From contig NZ_JBIOQR010000001.1 of the NCBI RefSeq assembly GCF_051713825.1, forward strand, positions 2,728,001-2,792,000: 64,000 nucleotides of DNA. Reading direction: 5' to 3'. The translations under genes were made by a program, and so were the position numbers. Positions 16,686-24,582 of this stretch are shown in pieces (position 1 is the stretch's first letter; every line of letters begins with the position of its first letter). The notes below the pieces were generated by a model, which made no database searches, was not told where the DNA came from, and saw only the letters and a list, made by a program, of their open reading frames with translations. This DNA comes from Enterococcus_K sp051713825. GTDB taxonomy: Bacteria; Bacillota; Bacilli; Lactobacillales; Enterococcaceae.

Positions 16686-17424
16686 TGTCAACCCCCTCAA
16701 TTCGAGAAAGCTCTACCATGATTTCATCATAAAAATGCTTTTGGCTGGTTTGTCTTGAAATCTCATGAATCAGCTGGCCATCCTTAATGAAGACAATTCG
16801 TTTACAGTAACTTGCTGCAAGAGGATCATGGGTGACCATCATAATCGTGGCTTTTTCTTCTTCATTTAGCTGACGCAACAGGCCCATCACATCTTTGGAA
16901 GATTTTGTATCTAGGTTTCCTGTCGGTTCATCGGCTAATAATAAATTTGGTTGGTGAATCATCGCTCTAGCGACTGCCACACGTTGCGCTTGACCACCTG
17001 ATATTTCAGCAATACGTTTTTTGAGTAACGTTTCAATACCCAATCGTGGTGCAATCTCTTTTAATTTTTGTTTCATGACGCTGACTTTTTCACCATCTAA
17101 GGTCAGTGGTAAAATAATATTTTCTTCAACAGTTAATGTCGGCATCAAATTAAAGCTCTGAAAAACAAAACCAAGCTCTCTTCGTCTAAATTGGGCAATT
17201 TGTTCTGGGTTCAGACGATTCGGGTTTTGCCCATTCAAGAGAACCTCCCCACTCGTTGGTTGATCGATGGTCGCCAATAAGTTTAATAATGTCGATTTGC
17301 CACTTCCAGACGGCCCCATAATCCCAACAAATTCACCATCCTCAATCGTTAAATTTATTTCTTTAAGCGCCTGATATTGAATAGTCTCTCCATAAGTTTT
17401 GGTTAAATGTTGAACGGTTAACAT
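16675..17424 (-). CDS. BceA-type ABC ATP-binding protein
   Basis: A 249-residue ATPase of the MacB/BceA group. Walker A GPSGSGKST near residue 39, Q-loop VFQSFNLMPTLTV, signature ISGGQAQRVAVARA, Walker B LLLADEPTGNLD and switch His in VTHDP are all intact. The start is the second of two near ATGs, seven bases after AGGAG. The last codons overlap the permease gene, so the two are made together. The pair probably gives resistance to a cell-wall-active peptide; which one cannot be told. Confidence 0.95.
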   Translation of the reverse strand: MLTVQHLTKTYGETIQYQALKEINLTIEDGEFVGIMGPSGSGKSTLLNLLATIDQPTSGEVLLNGQNPNRLNPEQIAQFRRRELGFVFQSFNLMPTLTVEENIILPLTLDGEKVSVMKQKLKEIAPRLGIETLLKKRIAEISGGQAQRVAVARAMIHQPNLLLADEPTGNLDTKSSKDVMGLLRQLNEEEKATIMMVTHDPLAASYCKRIVFIKDGQLIHEISRQTSQKHFYDEIMVELSRIEGVDNEF

Positions 17425-17609
17425 AGTCATTCTCCTCTACTTTCTGTCTTGTATGGACTTAGTTTACGCTTAAGTTTTTTATTGTGCGTGTGATTGAAAT
17501 AACATTTACCTAACAATTCCGTCACGTTACCTTTCACTTTTATCGCAGGAATGTCACTCAGAGTTTTTACCTCTTACTTGTAAGAAGTCTGATGAATGGT
17601 CAAAATAAA

Positions 17610-18181
17610 AAAGAGGTTGGGACAGAAGTGTTTAACTCCGAGAACCGGGTAGGTACTGTGCAACATCAACTCATGCTTCGTTGTGTTTTACAGCACCGAG
17701 TAGGTACTGTGCAACATCAACTCATGCTTCGTTGTGTTTTACAGCAATAAGAACCTTCAACTCTAGCATGTCTCATGCATAGAAATTGTTGAGAGCGGAA
17801 CAACGTCCTTCAATTCTTAAGGTGTTTCACCTTTAGAGATTGATGAGATCGAAGTGGTTTTACGGAGTGAAGACCTTCAACTCTAGCATGTCCCATGCAT
17901 AGAAGTTGTTGAGAGCGGAACAACGTCCTTCAATTCTTAAGGTGTTTCACCTTTAGAGATTGATGAGATCGGAGTATGGTTTTTACGTAGTGCAGACCTT
18001 CAACTCTAGCATGTCCCATGCGTAGAAGTTGTTGAGAGCGGAACGCAGTCCATCAGTTCTAAAGGTGTTCCACCTTTAGAAATTGATGGGGCGGAGTGCA
18101 GATGGAGTTGTTTCTGTACCCACCGTTTATTCGGATAAAAAGAGGCTAGGACATAACTTTATAAGTTATGTCCCAACCTCC
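17610..18181 (+). repeat. Modular hairpin repeat, copy B (longest, with tandem units)
   Basis: This non-coding stretch opens with GAGGTTGGGACAGAAGTG and closes with CTGTACCCACCG, TTTATTCGGAT and a terminator hairpin. Between them lie two copies of a TACTGTG...TTTTACAGCA hairpin (about 17650-17746) and three tandem units of about 120 bp. Each unit has a CAACTCTAGCATG hairpin (17758, 17878, 18001) and a TTCTTAAGGTG/CACCTTTAGA hairpin (17811, 17931, 18051). The opening GGGACAGAA...AACTCC pairs with closing GGAGTT...TTCTGTACCC, so the whole could fold as one multi-branched structure. No open frame is conserved through it. Confidence 0.9.
18142..18180 (-). terminator. Terminator hairpin closing repeat copy B, serving the GntR gene
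   Basis: Arms GAGGTTGGGACATAACTT and AAGTTATGTCCTAGCCTC, with TTTTTATCC following on the minus strand. It begins 8 bases past the GntR stop codon. Confidence 0.88.
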
Positions 18182-18187
18182 TACAAA

Positions 18188-18889
18188 TTAGGCTTCATAT
18201 TCAATTAAGTATGGATAGAGTGAAGTATTGTATAATGCTTCTGAGTATTCAATCACTTTGCCTTGAGGACTAATGGCATGACGCGTTCTAAGAAGTCCAG
18301 CTGTTTCGGTGGTGACTAAAAACTTCTGTTGCTCAAAGGTCAGCATAGCCGCTTTAAAACCATCCTCAAAACGCTCAATCTTGAATCCGCGTTGGTCAAG
18401 GATTCTGTATAAAGATTCTTGTTCAAATGATTCAAGTGTAACATCTGTCAATGAACTCGGTAGATAGTATTCAAAATAAATATATGGCTGATGATCTAGC
18501 GTGTATAGTCGACAAAAACGCATGGCTTTTTCACCAAAGCACTTATAAGCAGACTGTTCTGGAGTTAGAGAAACTTCTTCAAATGAAAGATTTTTCTTTT
18601 GTACATCCAGTCCTGTCTTGTTAAGAATCTGTGTAAAGCTACCAGCCTTAGAGAGTTTGTTGTAAGGGCGGTTGCTCAAAACAGTGGTACCACGCCCACT
18701 TTTCTTTTCAACATATTCATCACTTGCTAGCAGTTCAATCGCATTTCTAACCGTGATTTTACTCACACCAAACAGCGCTTCAAGCTCAGATTCTGTAGGT
18801 AGCAAGCTACCTATTGGGTATTTTCCAGAAAATATATCTTCTTTTATTTGGTCAGCAATATCTAAATAAAGGACACTTTTTCGCTTCAT
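18188..18889 (-). CDS. GntR-family regulator with UTRA domain
   Basis: A 233-residue regulator of the HutC/TreR branch. The N-terminal winged helix is residues 5-72 (YLDIADQIKEDIFSGKYPIGSLLPTESELEALFGVSKITVRNAIELLASDEYVEKKSGRGTTV). The UTRA ligand domain follows from about residue 85 (ILNKTGLD...) to the end (VIEYSEALYNTSLYPYLIEY). Such proteins usually repress adjacent sugar-use genes, but no transport or catabolic gene is near: the upstream side holds an IS607-type element and the downstream side a repeat array. It is an orphan here, perhaps cut off from its operon by the insertion. The ribosome site is weak. Confidence 0.92.
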   Translation of the reverse strand: MKRKSVLYLDIADQIKEDIFSGKYPIGSLLPTESELEALFGVSKITVRNAIELLASDEYVEKKSGRGTTVLSNRPYNKLSKAGSFTQILNKTGLDVQKKNLSFEEVSLTPEQSAYKCFGEKAMRFCRLYTLDHQPYIYFEYYLPSSLTDVTLESFEQESLYRILDQRGFKIERFEDGFKAAMLTFEQQKFLVTTETAGLLRTRHAISPQGKVIEYSEALYNTSLYPYLIEYEA

Positions 18890-18909
18890 CTATTCATCTG
18901 CTACTCAAA

Positions 18910-18931
18910 ATATAGACAAATATATCTATAT
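18910..18931 (-). promoter_or_regulatory. Palindrome upstream of the GntR gene
   Basis: Seven-base perfect arms ATATAGA and TCTATAT flank eight bases, about 20 bases before the GntR start. It fits an autoregulatory operator for a GntR/HutC protein; the binding is inferred. Confidence 0.5.
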
Positions 18932-18934
18932 CGA

Positions 18935-19110
18935 GATTTCTCTAAAGCTCACACTTTTAGAATTACTGCTTCGTTGAACTCCGCCTCGTCATTTGCTCAC
19001 TACTACGGTTTGTGTCGCTCTCCACAGTCGTTAATTCCCGACTAAGCCATCGGTACATTTACAAAGTTGCGTGTTTATGCGAGTACTTTGTATTTCTTCG
19101 CATCTTTCAA
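18935..19110 (-). ncRNA. Probable omega RNA region at the 3' end of tnpB
   Basis: Read on the minus strand, the sequence directly after the tnpB stop is GC-richer than its surroundings and contains a stem AGTCG-8 nt-CGACT and further pairable segments ending GAAGCAGTAATTC. In IS605/IS607 elements this place makes the omega RNA that loads TnpB, with the guide taken from sequence just outside the element. The exact ends are not determinable here; the guide would lie around 18920-18950, in the GntR promoter region. Confidence 0.5.
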
Positions 19111-20268
19111 ATTGAGACTGGCGTTGTAATCTCTGTCTGCTTTATATCCACAGTTATCGCAATGATACATGCGCTCAGATAACTTCAAGCCCACTTTTTT
19201 ATCCCCACATTTATGGCATAATTTTGAACTTGGATAAAATCTATCCACTATCCGTAATTCGATAGTAGATACTTTACATTTATCTTCTAATTTTTTACGG
19301 AATGCATAAAAGGATTGGTCTCTTACTGCTTTTGAAAGATGGCGATTCTTCATCATACCTTTCACATTCAAGTCTTCAATTGTAATATATGCTGGTTTGG
19401 TTTTTACCAAGATAGATACAATCTTATTTTGTTTATCATTCCGACTATCAGCTAAACGTTTATGAAGTTTCTGTACCTTTAAGACTTGTTTTTCGATATT
19501 TTTGCGAGTAGCTTCTCCTCTCTTTAAATGTTTGTTTTTTGTACGCCTTTTTTCACTTTCGTATTTCCTCGATAGCTGGCGTTGTTGCCTCTTTAGTTGC
19601 TTTTCAAGTTTTCGTATCTTCCCTGACTTATTTATGTTTTTATAGGTTGCGCCATTAGATAAAATCGCAAAATCTTTTATCCCTAAATCAATTCCAATAC
19701 CTTCGTTGATTTTTTCATTTGACACTTGAGTTGAATCGTCTTGCTCCACCAGTACCGACAGATAGTAGCGGTCAGCTTGTTGGCTAATTGTTCCACTCTT
19801 TATAATATGATGTTCATCATGTCTTGGAATGTAGCCCTTTTCTTTCAATCTAACCCAATTTAAGGAAGGTACTTTTATTCGATGTCGCTCACATTTAATA
19901 ATGGTTCTTTTATCATTTTTTACAAAGTACATAGAAACGTTTTGGCGTTTTTTCTTTTTAAATTTAGGGAAATTTGCTTTTCCTTGAAAAAATCTTTCAA
20001 ACGCCCTTTCGGTTTCCATAATGGCATGCTTCGTTGATTTTGCGTAAACCTCTTTTATCCAACTTTTATCAGGATTATTTGGAATATAGTCATTATTTAG
20101 CCATTTAGAGAAATCCTTACCCGATACAAATTTTCCGCCTGCTTTATACACTTCTTGGTTATGGGCGATATAAAAATTCTTCACATATCGTGCAACCCCA
20201 ATAGTTCGCTTAATCTTTCCTTTTTGTTCTTCCGTCAGAAGAATTTCTGTCCTGTACGCCACTAACAT
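19075..20268 (-). CDS. tnpB: TnpB RNA-guided nuclease (IS607/IS605 OrfB)
   Basis: A 397-residue TnpB, the compact ancestor of Cas12 nucleases that cuts DNA matching an omega-RNA guide. All RuvC acidic residues are present: Asp in GIDLGIKDFA, Glu in ITIEDLNVKGM and Asp in DRDYNASLN. The zinc ribbon (CHKCG...YHCDNCG) sits between the last two. A basic segment around residues 235-285 contacts RNA. The start at 20268, with AAGGTGAT before it, lies inside the recombinase pseudogene, the normal overlap for IS607. Length and motifs are complete, so the enzyme is probably active and is not a nuclease-dead TldR-type repressor. Confidence 0.95.
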   Translation of the reverse strand: MLVAYRTEILLTEEQKGKIKRTIGVARYVKNFYIAHNQEVYKAGGKFVSGKDFSKWLNNDYIPNNPDKSWIKEVYAKSTKHAIMETERAFERFFQGKANFPKFKKKKRQNVSMYFVKNDKRTIIKCERHRIKVPSLNWVRLKEKGYIPRHDEHHIIKSGTISQQADRYYLSVLVEQDDSTQVSNEKINEGIGIDLGIKDFAILSNGATYKNINKSGKIRKLEKQLKRQQRQLSRKYESEKRRTKNKHLKRGEATRKNIEKQVLKVQKLHKRLADSRNDKQNKIVSILVKTKPAYITIEDLNVKGMMKNRHLSKAVRDQSFYAFRKKLEDKCKVSTIELRIVDRFYPSSKLCHKCGDKKVGLKLSERMYHCDNCGYKADRDYNASLNLKDAKKYKVLA

Positions 20269-20851
20269 CTTTATCACCTTCAATCTTCTTTTTATACTTT
20301 CGTAGTCCATAAATACGACAACTAGAAACATGGATGATTGAAATTAAATCCTCAACCCGTTCTTGTTGAGGGAATAAGCTGGGATTATTCAATACGACAA
20401 CTGTTGTATCGAACTTCGAACATAACTTTTCAAACCAATCCTATCCAAACCGCACAAATCTATCTTTGAACGTGACATAGATGGTACCAATGTTTCCCAC
20501 CATTACTTCGTCTAACAAGAGATTTTGCTTTTTTCGTTTATAGTTAAGACCACTGCCAATATCTACAATAACATCATCCAGAATGATTACTTTTGCATTC
20601 GCAAAATTTCTTGAAAACGCCACTTAATTTTTAAGTCATCTCTTTGCCCTACGTTAGGAACCCTGGCATAAGCAATAGGCTTTTTTCTCACTGTTCTTAT
20701 CCGCTTTACTATAAGCTAAACACTGGTCTTCTGTATAATATTTTCGATTTTTAGGTGAACGATGCGCGATTAATGTTCCGTCATTATCCTAGCGTTGCAA
20801 CGTTCTTACTGACACTCCCAATCGTAATGCCATTTGTTTTGGTTTCATCAT
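20210..20851 (-). pseudogene. IS607-type serine recombinase TnpA, multiply disrupted
   Basis: Read across frames, the segment encodes an IS607 recombinase: a MerR-like N-terminus (MKPKQMALRLGVSVRTLQR), a catalytic part (KPIAYARVPNVGQRDDLK), IGSGLNYKRKKQNLLLDE, and a C-terminal VEDLISIIHV...YGLRKYKKKIEGD. It carries at least four lesions: a TAG in place of the Trp expected after TLQR, a frameshift at an A run before KPIAYARV, a second frameshift with a TAA after QRDDLK, and a TAG after TFKDRFVRFG. A start with AGGTGA at 20851 survives. The enzyme cannot be made. Confidence 0.9.
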
Positions 20852-21039
20852 AATACTTTCACCTCATGATAATTACAACTCATAACTGACTGTTTGTGTA
20901 TAAATTTGCCTGCTGTTTACTTACTCCTTTTGCATAGTTTATACAAACATAATAACATTCTATTTGCCAACATTCTACATAAACTACATGAGATTTGACC
21001 AGGCTTTCCTAAATCTAAATAGAAGCTTAAACTCCTTGA

Positions 21040-21630
21040 TTAAATTGATAGATCTTCTGCAAATATCCTTTGATACTTCTCAATCAAGTGAGCCCAGATA
21101 AATTGATTCAGCTCCAACACAATCTGTCGATCCTTGTGAGCAATCACTAGAGGATTAATTTCATTGGTATTAATCATCGAATAATCAATAAACTGATTAT
21201 CTTCCGCGCGGGCATCAAGAAATTTTTGGCGATTTTCCGCACTAGCAAAATAGATAATTTTTCCTGTTCTCCACTCATTTGGTGCAAAATCGGGCGAAGA
21301 TGTTCCAGTCTCTGGTTGAACCTCAAACTCAATAATGCTCTCTGCTAGTTCATAACTTGGTTTAAGTATAGAAGAAGCTTCATCAATCTGATAGGCCTTA
21401 TTGACATTCAAAAGGAGCTCCTCATCTTTTAACGTGTGAAGAAATTGTTCGATGTATGCTTCGTCACTCAATGGCACCTTTTCTTGTGTTGTACTCTGAC
21501 TCGTGGAGGCTTCAGTTCTTGCCTCTTCGTTTTTGGGTTTCAGTTGTTTATAAATAAATAATCCCAAGCTAATAAGAAGAAATGAAAGACATAAACCTAT
21601 ACCTATCTGTTTTTTATGTATACGATGCAT
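21040..21630 (-). CDS. Uncharacterised protein with N-terminal membrane anchor
   Basis: A 196-residue protein, not recognised. Basic residues (MHRIHKKQ) are followed by one hydrophobic helix (IGIGLCLSFLLISLGLFIYK), then a low-complexity Ser/Thr/Glu linker (EEARTEASTSQSTTQEK), so the rest is probably outside the membrane. The C-terminal 140 residues look globular and alpha/beta, with no Cys and no known motif. No lipobox is visible. The ATG has GAGGGGGG before it. It stands alone between the IS607 element and ftsK. Confidence 0.75.
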   Translation of the reverse strand: MHRIHKKQIGIGLCLSFLLISLGLFIYKQLKPKNEEARTEASTSQSTTQEKVPLSDEAYIEQFLHTLKDEELLLNVNKAYQIDEASSILKPSYELAESIIEFEVQPETGTSSPDFAPNEWRTGKIIYFASAENRQKFLDARAEDNQFIDYSMINTNEINPLVIAHKDRQIVLELNQFIWAHLIEKYQRIFAEDLSI

Positions 21631-21773
21631 CGTTACCCCCCTCTCATGATTGAGCCACTATTATTTAGGAGTGTGACTATCTTCACTTATTCTGAATGTT
21701 TTCTTCATAAATATCAATAGTTATTTTATGATACATGAATACAGAAGATTGTTTTTTTACTTAGCAAACATCG

Positions 21774-21816
21774 AAAAAAGCATAACACCCGTCTCTTAGA
21801 CTGATGATATGCTTTA
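21774..21816 (-). terminator. Terminator of ftsK
   Basis: Arms AAAAGCATA and TATGCTTT flank a loop of about 20 bases; TTTTTT follows on the minus strand. About 30 bases past the ftsK stop. Confidence 0.65.
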
Positions 21817-21843
21817 AATTTTGTTACTTATTCTTAACTTGGT

Positions 21844-24306
21844 TTATTCATTTGTTGGTAGAGAATCTGCTTCAGGTTCTTCTGTCTGCTCAATCAAAAC
21901 TTTTCTCGGCTTACTTCCTTCAGAAGCACCGACAACGCCATGTGCTTCTAATTCATCAACTAAACGAGCGGCACGGTTGTAGCCGACACGGAATCGTCGT
22001 TGAAGAAGAGAGACACTGGCTGTCTGCATCTCAATCACCAAGGCTTTCGCTTCTTCATATAAGTCATCTTGTGGGTTGTCCGGAGAAACGCTAGCTGTCT
22101 CTTCTGATGGCATCATTTTTTCATCATAACGAGCCTCTTGTTGGTCGGTCACAAAATCGACAATTCTTTCCACTTCATGGTCAGAAATAAAAGCACCCTG
22201 TACACGAATCGGTTTGTTTTCCCCCATTGGTAAGAAGAGCATGTCCCCACGACCTAGGAGTTTTTCGGCACCATTGCTATCAATAATCGTTCTAGAATCG
22301 GTCCCGCTAGAAACGGCAAAGGCCATTCTTGACGGCACGTTTGCTTTGATGATTCCGGTAATGACATCAACACTTGGTCGTTGTGTTGCCAAAATCATGT
22401 GAATTCCAGCTGCTCGAGCCATTTGAGCCAAACGAATAATCGCATCTTCCACTTCATTGCTGGCAACCATCATCAGATCGGCCAACTCATCTACAATCAC
22501 GACAATAAATGGTAAAGTTGGATGATTTTCACCCATTTCTAAATTCTTCTGAGCAACAAATTCATTGTAGCCAGAAATATTTCGAACACCAGTAGCTGCA
22601 AATTTTTCGTAACGTTCTTCCATCTCTTGCACCACTTTTTGTAATGCTTGTGCGGCTTTTCTTGGATTGGTTACAACCGGTGTTAATAAATGCGGAATTC
22701 CATTGTACACATTCAATTCTACCATTTTTGGATCAATCATCATCAATTTGACTTCATGAGGTTTTGCTTGCATCAAAATTCCGGTAATAATTCCATTTAT
22801 CGCAACTGATTTCCCACTCCCTGTGGATCCTGCAATAAGTAAATGGGGCATTTTAGAGAGATCTGCCGTTTGAACCATGCCAGAAATATCTCTTCCTAAA
22901 GGAACTTCTAACAGTTTATCTGGGTGTTTTGGCTGTGCTTCAATAATATCTCTAAATGAGACCATGCTGATGGCACTATTTGGAACCTCAATCCCAATTA
23001 ATGATTTCCCTGGGATTGGTGCTTCCATTCGGACATCTTTAGCAGCTAACGCTAACGCAATATCATCCGTTAAACTGACAATCTTACTAACTTTTACTCC
23101 TACTGCTGGTTGAACCTCAAATTTGGTTACAGAAGGCCCTAAGCTTGCTTTCACTACTTTGGCGTCCACACCAAAGCTTTGGAAGGTCTGTTCTAAAACA
23201 CCAATATTTTTTTCGATTTTTTTGTATTCACTGCTTTGATCCGTCGCTGGGATTGAATCGAGGAGTGTAGCTGGTGGTAACTCATAATCTCGATTTTCCG
23301 TTTCTGCACGAATCTCAAAATTCAAATCACCCGTATCTTCAAGATCACCTGTCTCATCCATTGATGCGTGTTGACTAGAAGCACTTGAAGTCTGTCCCTG
23401 TGACTGCATTGGTTCAGGTTCATCGTATAAATAGTCATCAGTTGACTGTAGGTTTTCTTGATACCCATCAATGATTGAGCCCAAATCAAGCTGTTCTGGC
23501 TCAAATTCAGCAGGCTCAATCTGTTCTTTTGCTAAACGCTCGCCCTCTGATAACGGACGGACTTGGTTCTTTTGTTGCTCCTCATATTGTGCTTCTGCTT
23601 GCGCACGTGCTGCTTCTTTTTTTTCTTCGCGAATTCGCGCACGCTCTTCTTTGCGTTGTTCTTTTTGTTGTTGTTTTAAGGCTTGCTTTTCTGGGTCTCC
23701 AGCAAACAAATCATGCAATTTTTCGCCTACTAATTGGATTGAATCAGTCACCTCATGAATGTCTCGCATACTAAACAAAAACAGGCCGACCAAACCAAAC
23801 AGAGTTGCTAAGATATAACTTCCTAGTTGGGAGACCATAAAATAAGTCCCACTATAAACCAAGGCCCCAATCATGCCCCCTCCGACATTTTGGACAATCT
23901 TTCCGCTTCGAATATCCATTGCGATCATATCCCAAGTTGTTCCCATGATGTTTGGGTCACCATTTTGTATTTTGCCAAATAATTGCGCATGTAAAAATAA
24001 GAGAACGGCCACATAAAAAAGAATCGCTCCGACCCATCTTCTAGGCTGGCCGTAAGTAATTTGTGTGTTTTTTATCATTAACCAGCCACCATAAACAATT
24101 AATATACTACATAAAATGGGGTAGGTATTTCCTCCAACGATTCGAAAGCCATTAGCAATAAGTGTACCTAAAAATCCTAGTTTTAGTAGACCGAATATGG
24201 CAAAAAGGATAAAAACAAATCCTAAAAGAATCGTTACTAATTGTTCTTGTTGTTTCTCTTGTTTTTTTGTTTTGCGTTTTTTAGTTGGGCGTTTACGTTT
24301 CGCCAT
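21844..24306 (-). CDS. ftsK: DNA translocase FtsK/SpoIIIE
   Basis: An 820-residue DNA pump that clears chromosome ends from the division septum. A basic N-terminus (MAKRKRPTKKRKTKKQ) precedes four membrane helices (about residues 20-170), then an acidic, low-complexity linker, the motor with Walker A GSTGSGKS and Walker B FIVVIVDELADLMM, and the C-terminal gamma winged helix (VSLLQRRFRVGYNRAARLVDELEAHGVVG) that reads polar motifs. I chose the ATG at 24306, where the protein matches family starts; an ATG ten codons upstream is possible. Length is typical for Firmicutes. Confidence 0.95.
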   Translation of the reverse strand: MAKRKRPTKKRKTKKQEKQQEQLVTILLGFVFILFAIFGLLKLGFLGTLIANGFRIVGGNTYPILCSILIVYGGWLMIKNTQITYGQPRRWVGAILFYVAVLLFLHAQLFGKIQNGDPNIMGTTWDMIAMDIRSGKIVQNVGGGMIGALVYSGTYFMVSQLGSYILATLFGLVGLFLFSMRDIHEVTDSIQLVGEKLHDLFAGDPEKQALKQQQKEQRKEERARIREEKKEAARAQAEAQYEEQQKNQVRPLSEGERLAKEQIEPAEFEPEQLDLGSIIDGYQENLQSTDDYLYDEPEPMQSQGQTSSASSQHASMDETGDLEDTGDLNFEIRAETENRDYELPPATLLDSIPATDQSSEYKKIEKNIGVLEQTFQSFGVDAKVVKASLGPSVTKFEVQPAVGVKVSKIVSLTDDIALALAAKDVRMEAPIPGKSLIGIEVPNSAISMVSFRDIIEAQPKHPDKLLEVPLGRDISGMVQTADLSKMPHLLIAGSTGSGKSVAINGIITGILMQAKPHEVKLMMIDPKMVELNVYNGIPHLLTPVVTNPRKAAQALQKVVQEMEERYEKFAATGVRNISGYNEFVAQKNLEMGENHPTLPFIVVIVDELADLMMVASNEVEDAIIRLAQMARAAGIHMILATQRPSVDVITGIIKANVPSRMAFAVSSGTDSRTIIDSNGAEKLLGRGDMLFLPMGENKPIRVQGAFISDHEVERIVDFVTDQQEARYDEKMMPSEETASVSPDNPQDDLYEEAKALVIEMQTASVSLLQRRFRVGYNRAARLVDELEAHGVVGASEGSKPRKVLIEQTEEPEADSLPTNE

Positions 24307-24503
24307 TTTTCCATCCCTCTTTTCATCACTCTCCATTATACAAAAAAAAGAAGGCGAACAAAAGTTTTGTTTTCATAAATTTTCCATTCTTTCATTTTTT
24401 ACTCAGGATTTTATTTTCATTTAATCTGAAATAAAAGCTTTTACTGAATAAAGAGAACGTTTATTTGCATTTTATGTGATTTATTTCGTTTATTTTCACG
24501 AGA

Positions 24504-24544
24504 CAAAGAACCTCTATTCAGCAAGTTTAGCTAAACAGAGGAAC
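24504..24544 (-). terminator. Possible terminator after the glycosidase gene
   Basis: Arms GTTCCTCTGTTTAGC and GCTGAATAGAGG pair with an internal mismatch on the minus strand and are followed by TTCTTTG. It lies about 40 bases past the stop codon. The poor T run makes it doubtful. The rest of the space up to ftsK is AT-rich with nothing else visible. Confidence 0.4.
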
Positions 24545-24582
24545 AGTTGGAAAATTTAATTAAATAAACAGTTTATTTGATT

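Larger units (their letters stand above)
18940..20950 (-). mobile_element. IS607-type element with intact tnpB and decayed recombinase (approximate limits)
   Basis: The element contains a broken serine recombinase gene followed by an overlapping tnpB and the omega RNA region. IS607 elements have no terminal inverted repeats or target duplication, so limits are estimates. On the left of the recombinase, TGTTTGTGTATAAA and TTTATACAAACA form an inverted pair at about 20889-20947 that may be recombinase binding sites in the element end. With its own recombinase inactive it cannot move by itself. Confidence 0.7.

Noticed and set aside
17640..18100. CRISPR-like array
   Set aside because: The repeats are hairpins of several types spaced back to back, with no constant repeat separated by unique spacers and no cas genes; the units themselves vary.
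19075..20268. Nuclease-dead TnpB-like repressor (TldR)
   Set aside because: The RuvC residues D, E and D and the zinc ribbon are all present, so it should be an active nuclease.
23471..23774. Two long antisense open reading frames inside ftsK
   Set aside because: They lie opposite the low-complexity linker, are Ser/Cys/Phe-rich from reverse reading of Gln/Glu/Arg codons, and lack ribosome sites.
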